Shown here: piece by piece, positions 58,036 to 64,000 of the stretch | How positions within the stretch are numbered: the stretch's first letter is position 1 | Layout of the letters: each line of letters opens with the position of its first letter | Source: Rhodamnia argentea | Taxonomy: Eukaryota; Streptophyta; Magnoliopsida; Myrtales; Myrtaceae | Assembly: GCF_020921035.1 (NCBI RefSeq) | Contig: NC_063150.1 | Location: forward strand, 1,116,001 to 1,180,000 | DNA length: 64,000 nt | Direction of reading: 5' to 3' | Notes under the pieces: generated by a model | Database searches by the model: none | Told to the model about the DNA's origin: nothing | Seen by the model: only the letters and a program-made list of their open reading frames with translations | Made by a program: the position numbers and the translations under genes

Positions 58036-61000
58036 AATGGTATGTCAGCTTTGAGAGTTAGTCTGGTCTTTTGCATATAATTTCAAGAGTTAACTTTATG
58101 CTTTTGGAAATTTTGAGACATTCCTTTAGTATTCCCTCCCTTCACATCTCCACATAATTCTTTTGGGAATATCTAAATTTGATAAACTGGAAAATATGTC
58201 AAAGAGCAATAATACTGTGAATGTGTGTGGTGATTATGGACAAAGAACAAATTAGCTTGGTAAGAACTATTAGTTTCAGCAGGCCCTCATTGCGCATTGA
58301 CTTGTCATACTGTAGCTGACCTGTCACGTTTAAATCATGATTTGATGCTCTTCAACATGAAAATAAAGATTTTTCTTTGTGCTGAGCAGGAGAATTAAAA
58401 CTCAGGTTAGTTTGGTGAGGAGTGATGTACTTGTGAAATCCAAAAACTAAATCTGTGGTAGCTGCAATTTGGAAAATGCTGCATTAGTTTAGTTTCAAGC
58501 TTCCTCCTGGATGGACTATAATTCTGCTTAATGCAAATAAAAAGACGGCCAGCGTAGCTGTTGGTGGGGCTTAAGATATATGAGTATTGGACCTCTCATC
58601 ATTTTAAAATGCGTCTTTGGCAATAAGCCTTCTTTTGAGCTTCTCTTGTTCCCCCTTCTAAATGTTAATCTATTGACGAAAGACTAGATACTAATCAACA
58701 TCTTTTGCCTGCTTCTCTCATCTGAACCTCGATATTGTGGTAGTCTTTTATCCTCTATGTACTATCTTGTTCTCATTCTTTTTTTTTTCCTTGTGCTGCA
58801 TTTCTACCAAAGCAGGAGCATCCCCTGCTGCTTTGTTTTTTCTCTAATTTTTTTCCCGTATTGCCGGTCGAGTGAAGTCCTATTGAGTTCTTAAGCTTAC
58901 ATGAAATTATGCAGTCAAATGAGGATACTCTTCTATATTCCATCTGTAAGTTACATGTCTCGGGCCTTACCAAAGGCAAATATATGAGTTTGCTTACAAA
59001 GATGAGATGGCTCCCATTTGTGCGTCTCGGTCTCCTTACGATCAATTGATGTTCTGCATCCCTGTCCTGTCTATGCCTTTGTGAAGAGGACAAAGCTTGA
59101 ACTGGAGCTGCGTCAAAGTTTTCTGTCATACAGTTGCTCTTTCCTTTGCCTTTCAGACTGTTCACAGCCTTCTTGTATCAAAAGGGGTTTAATCTTCCAA
59201 TAGCCTTACCTGAGATTCATTCAAGGGGTAGATGACACACTAATTACAGATCGCACTGTCTTGGTTTTTTAGAGTTTCCAATTTTTGGCCTTAACGTGGC
59301 ACATTTCATGTGACCATAGTTCTGAATGGAGGCCTTAAGAAACTAGTCGGGTAGGTAGCTAAGGATTGCGTTTTCCTGAACTCTGACTGTTTGTGAGAGA
59401 GCTCATTTGTATTTGATGTTCAATGTACAGGCAGATGCATAGAGTACTGATTTAGGTGAAGAAGATACAAAAACAAGAAGACTGTTTTCGCTCTTCAGAT
59501 GTTGGTTTCTGGACAAATGCTAGAGATTTCTTAGAGAACAGCCCGGTTGAAGTCAGATGGTATTGGGGAGATCTTTGGTTTTTGGAGTGGTGCTTTGGTG
59601 CTTTGATGGTTTTTGACATCTCAAAAGTCAGAATATCTTATTCTATCAGAGCATCCGGATTTTGCTTTTAGGAAACATTAAATAGATGCTTCTAAAACTG
59701 TTGCTTTGACAGTTTTTAAGATCCTAATTTTATATTGACAAGAAACCTTAATTTTAAGACTTTTATTTACATAGTTTTGAAGGTTATCTATCGCCTTGAA
59801 ATATATGTTGCATTTGCTGTTGCATTTGCCTTTGTAGCGATAGTGATGACAACCCATTGCAATACCGCGTCAAAAGCTACAGCACTACTGAACTATACCT
59901 TAACTATAGCTAGATTATCCTTTCTATACTTTAATTAATATATTCGGAAAAGCGTGTTCCTCTAAGCGTTCTCTTCTCTAGCCATTTGTTCTCTTTGCCA
60001 ACCAGGCAGAGCTTTAGATGGCCCATTAAGATAGGATTCTCCACCAGTTATGAAGAAGTATTTTGGAGCTACAGTACTTCTGCAGATCATATTTGCTGAC
60101 CTGACGATCCTTTGCTTCCTTATTGATTAAGTGACTAGATTGAGCTACAGACTAGAGTATCCAGATATTAAAACCGTGAAATGGGAAACTAATCTAGTTT
60201 CCTGATGGACTTACAGAGAAAATCACTTGATATCGATAGCTGGGAAACCAAGAACTTTGGTTTTGCAAATGTAAGCTGGAATTTTCCAACTCTGATCCTT
60301 CTTTGTGGTAGTTGTATATGTTAATAGCGACTCTTCAGATATAGTCTGATTGACCACCTTTATCTCCGATAGTGCTCTGTCCTTTGGTACTAAAGTTTTT
60401 TTTTTTTTTTTTTGGGGGGGTGGTGTTGGGGGTGGTCCAACTGTGGTAGTTTAAGTTCTTTTGTTTTTTTTTGGTCGAAAAGCTTAGGATCTGCACTCTT
60501 CTCTTCTGCTACATGGGTGACTCTACTCACTCTGTTCTCAATTTATCCCCTTTCTTTCCATCCTGTCAATGGCTCTTGATGCTATCATTACTGTGTATAA
60601 ATCGTTTGTTTGTACATCTTCTAGTTCGTTTGCTGACAACTATATCCCTCTTTCCTTTGTGCAGAAGTTTCACATTGCCAAAATATGCCCATGAGCCTCA
60701 TGGAGTGGTTTACTACCTTTTTCCAGTCTATTGATCAGCCTGTCATTTATCGTGGAGGATGGGATATAGTGCACTTTTTTGCCCTCGTCTCATCCTCTAC
60801 ATCATATCTAATTCCTCCTGGTTTGGTGAAAGTCCATTAGTTCAACATCTCTTTCCTTAAGCTGACCTCTCTTGGTCACTCTGGATCTCCTAATTGATTT
60901 GTAAAGGCTCAACCTCCAAGAGAAAACAGAGGCGATAGGATGTTTTGATTCACTATTCACATTCTGTTTTCAGCAGCAACCTTCTGCTGTTCTCATACTT

Positions 61001-62331
61001 GGGCATCCATTTGACTATGCTTAAAGTTTGTAGAATAGTTAATCCAGAGAAGTGTACATATAATACAGCGATCATATTGTACAGTTGGAGTCAACTTTCT
61101 TCATCAATCTCCTTTATTCTCTTTATTTTATATCCTCATGAAATTTAAGGCTTCGTGCTGAAATTGATTATGGATCTGATCGATTTCCCCTGAAGTCTAT
61201 AGTCGGAGTTAGGTATTTACCACAGTTGAGGTTGTTAAAGAAGACAATACTTTTCTTTAGCATTTGTTTGGTGAAGTTTGGCTTCAAAGAAAAGCATTGA
61301 GGTTTAAAAGAAGAGATGGGGCTCTTTGGGTCAAGTGGCTTTCAGGAAGATTCACATACTTAGTTCTTAAATGAAAGGTTCATTTGTCTTGAACCTTCAC
61401 AAATTCTAATGCTTTGCTTCTAATTAATTGATGGGAGTTGCGCTTTTACTCTCTATGACATATCCTTTCCTGTATGAGACCATTTTTCGTTGCTTGAATA
61501 ATGAGCCATCTGGATGAAGTATGTACACACCTTTATGCTTTGAGATATATTCTACAGATTGTTAAGAGACCAGTTAACTCGAGTCACAATGCATAGAATC
61601 TGAGTTTAGGCCAGTGCTGGTTGGTTCACAAAATGATACCTGTCGAACCTGCTGACAAATGGACCCCCTAAAACCCATTTACCATTGGCTTTGCTCGGCC
61701 AAACTCATTATAACCTGTTTTCAAAGTTTGAGCCAACTTATATATCACACAACCCAGAGTTAAATAATGGATCCACTATCTATTTTTCCACCTTTATTGA
61801 TAATCTTAGGTTCAAGCCTATAATTTTTCCATAAAGAATTCACATATGAAAGTAAGGAGTGTAAAACTCTAAAAGTTACATTTGTATCAAATGCAAGTCT
61901 ATCCAATGTTTATCTTTCATGATTTGTATTTGCAACAAAATTGGTAAGCTATTAGAAATTCATCCTTAATACCATATTTGAAAGGCAAATATCAAATTCA
62001 ACTTCGAGAAAAACACGAAACCAGATGAAGTTTTGTCCTTAACTTTCTCTAGTTGCCTTGTCAAGCAAAAGGTTGGTCCATCATTGTCATTCAAGGTGAG
62101 GACAGCGAACATGTTACAGGGATAGGGTAGATGGATGTCATTGCTAAACCTTTTTTGGTAGTTTTGAGAGCTTGGAAATTATAATGTGTCCTTTCACATT
62201 GAATGCAAGTTTACCATAGATAGCATGTACACCTTGGTCATCCTCTTCCTGGCAAAAGCAATATGTTCAAGTTTTTGGCATGGTAAGGAAGTGCCACTGC
62301 AAAGAAATTGGAAATGTTGTACCTTAACTAT
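58036..62331. other. ATX 3' region and intergenic sequence; no gene seen
   Basis: The ATX stop is followed by a possible GT donor (atggtatgtc), so an intron in the 3' UTR is possible. The rest is T-rich on +, with only short random frames and no family similarity on either strand. A poly-T/poly-G tract lies at about 60398-60430. Part may be transcribed as a long 3' UTR. Confidence 0.4.

Positions 62332-62375
<44 letters not shown>
62332..62375. repeat. Compound (CT)n(CA)n microsatellite
   Basis: The same compound order as at 57534-57586, but the flanks are unrelated. It lies in sequence without recognised genes. Confidence 0.92.
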
Positions 62376-64000
62376 GTGGTTTCTTGCCAAATCTCATAAA
62401 ATGCAGTAATTGAGAAGCTTTTGTGCTTTTCATGGAAACTTGCCAATTGGCAATTTGCTCAAGGGGCAAGTGCTTATTTTGCCTAATGAATATTTTCCGG
62501 AAAAAATCAAGTAAAAATGATTTTTTAATTCCAAAAAAAGAATCATAAATTGTGAATCTAAACATAAAACACAGAAAATGTACTTAGCATTCAATTAAAC
62601 TACAGAAACAAAATTTGCTTCAAAATGTAGTTTTATTAAAGTAATCCTATCACCACTTACAAATAGAGCAAGTAGCGGAATTTGGTTTGCTATAGTGAAT
62701 CTCATTTAGAGAAAAACTTTTTGCCTTATGGTCTTCACTGCACCTAAAGCATACCAACTAGCATCTTCTATGAAACTTAAATTGTCTAAGAAATTGTTTT
62801 CTCAATCCATGTAGCTATGTTAACTTTATTTTGAATTAATACCTCGTGCAAACATGAGGACCTAATTAGTGAACCAGTATTTTAGATGTTTATTTATTTT
62901 ATTTTTTTATTGTTATCATTCTTTTTTGTGTAGTGTTTTGTAACCCTTGGTGCCTTGAAGTAGATTATCTCTTGCCCATATAGAAAAGGATAAGTACCAG
63001 GAATTAGGTATTGGAGTAAGATGGCTGGTTCTGGTTGGATTCCAGATAATCTGCCTAATGAATCCGAAACTCATCATTAACCCAATAGTCATGTTTAATT
63101 ACAAGGAATAGTGGGAATTAAAGGGACTATTAGTGACTTTTCATTAATGTGAGAGGAAGTAGCAATGAATTAGAAGGAATAAGCATGACTTACAAAAAAG
63201 ACAAATTCTTAAATGGAGGAACATTAATGGCATGGTAACAATTAAACCATAGAGTAATGTTCCTCTCTTGTATATTTTTCCTCTTTTTCTTTGACATGTC
63301 TTTTTTAGTTCTTATTAATTTTCTCATTGTTAAGGTATGATTCTACCATTTTTCAAATTCTTTAGAAATATTCCGTCTTGATTCTGAGCTGTTACCAAAC
63401 ATGGTACCTTAGACAGTATTATCATTTCATTTGCTGCTCATTAGTTGTTTCATCCTTTAGTTCCATTATGATCACATCACTCCAACTAACCAAGAGGAAC
63501 CTGTAGGTTCTTGACTCCAAATCCGTCTTTCTAGTTGAAACTTGATGCTAACAGGACAAAGACAATGTAAAATGTAGGATTGCTTGGTGGATGGATTAGA
63601 ATTTAGATTCTTACTTGAACATCAGCAAATTAGAATTTTGATTCTTTGTCAAGCATTATTAAATGATTTTAATATTGTGTATTTAAATGACTGCAAGTGT
63701 TGTTTTTGTCTCAGTTGCTGAAATTAATTAATATTTGCTGGTTGTCTCCCTTAAGTTCATTTATTTAATTATTTGTTAATCTATGTTTTGGGAAAGAAAT
63801 GTTTCTTCTTTGACATACTTAAAACTTTGAAGTCCACATAGTCTACTTCAGATCATTAGAGGTGAAAAACATAGAGTCCTTGTCTCTGTCAAGTTGTGTG
63901 TGTTGTGACTTCAAACGAATCTTGATAAGATTTGAACCGGTCATCTCAATGAGTGAGCCTCCTATTATCTTGGATCTATTTTTCAAAAGGATGGAGAAAT
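62376..64000. other. Unassigned sequence at window end
   Basis: AT-rich, with no open frame of interest on either strand and no recognised repeat boundary. Confidence 0.45.

Overview
This window is plant nuclear DNA from a eudicot. It is AT-rich and full of transposon remnants, and it holds intron-split genes with canonical GT-AG borders plus one apparent GC-AG intron. The gene set (a UGT92A-type glycosyltransferase, DIR1-type lipid-transfer proteins, a YbaK-domain deacylase and an ATX1/2-type trithorax methyltransferase) and the repeat style would fit a woody rosid such as a Myrtaceae species. The taxon is an inference and was not tested.

Layout. 1-5.6 kb: a UDP-glycosyltransferase locus with one intact single-exon gene (2452-4026, +) between two broken copies (1201-1825 and about 4490-5582). 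5.6-7.3 kb: MITE-like and repeat debris. 7.3-31.6 kb: a cluster of DIR1-like lipid-transfer-protein genes, all on +, built from duplicated segments. Copy 1 (9104-13348) is split by a 3,934-bp Ty1/copia element with matching 5-bp target duplications. Copy 2 (16839-17144), copy 4 (24024-24329) and copy 5 (30394-30699) are intact. Copy 3 (about 20545-20872) is an odd patchwork lying inside LTR-like sequence. The intact copies share a W-box, a G-box and a TATA box upstream. Foldback elements, a 9-bp-TSD MULE-type MITE, a copia fragment and a PIF/Harbinger element fill the spaces.

32.7-39.7 kb (-): a complete 12-exon gene for a 321-residue prolyl-tRNA-synthetase-associated (YbaK/PRORSD1-like) deacylase, with a small LTR element in one intron. 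40.9-43.3 kb: a tandem array of roughly 310-425-bp repeats in the space between two divergent genes. 44.9-58.0 kb (+): a complete 24-exon ATX1/ATX2-type histone H3K4 methyltransferase, 1,121 residues. 58.0-64.0 kb: no gene recognised.

The genes do not form a pathway. UGT and DIR1-like genes are both typical of fast birth-and-death families tied to defence and small-molecule handling, while the deacylase and ATX genes are conserved housekeeping or chromatin genes. The most interesting structure is the DIR1-like array. Its order of events can be partly read: foldback insertion, segmental duplication, then a MULE-MITE and a recent copia insertion in copy 1. No clearly new biological system was found.
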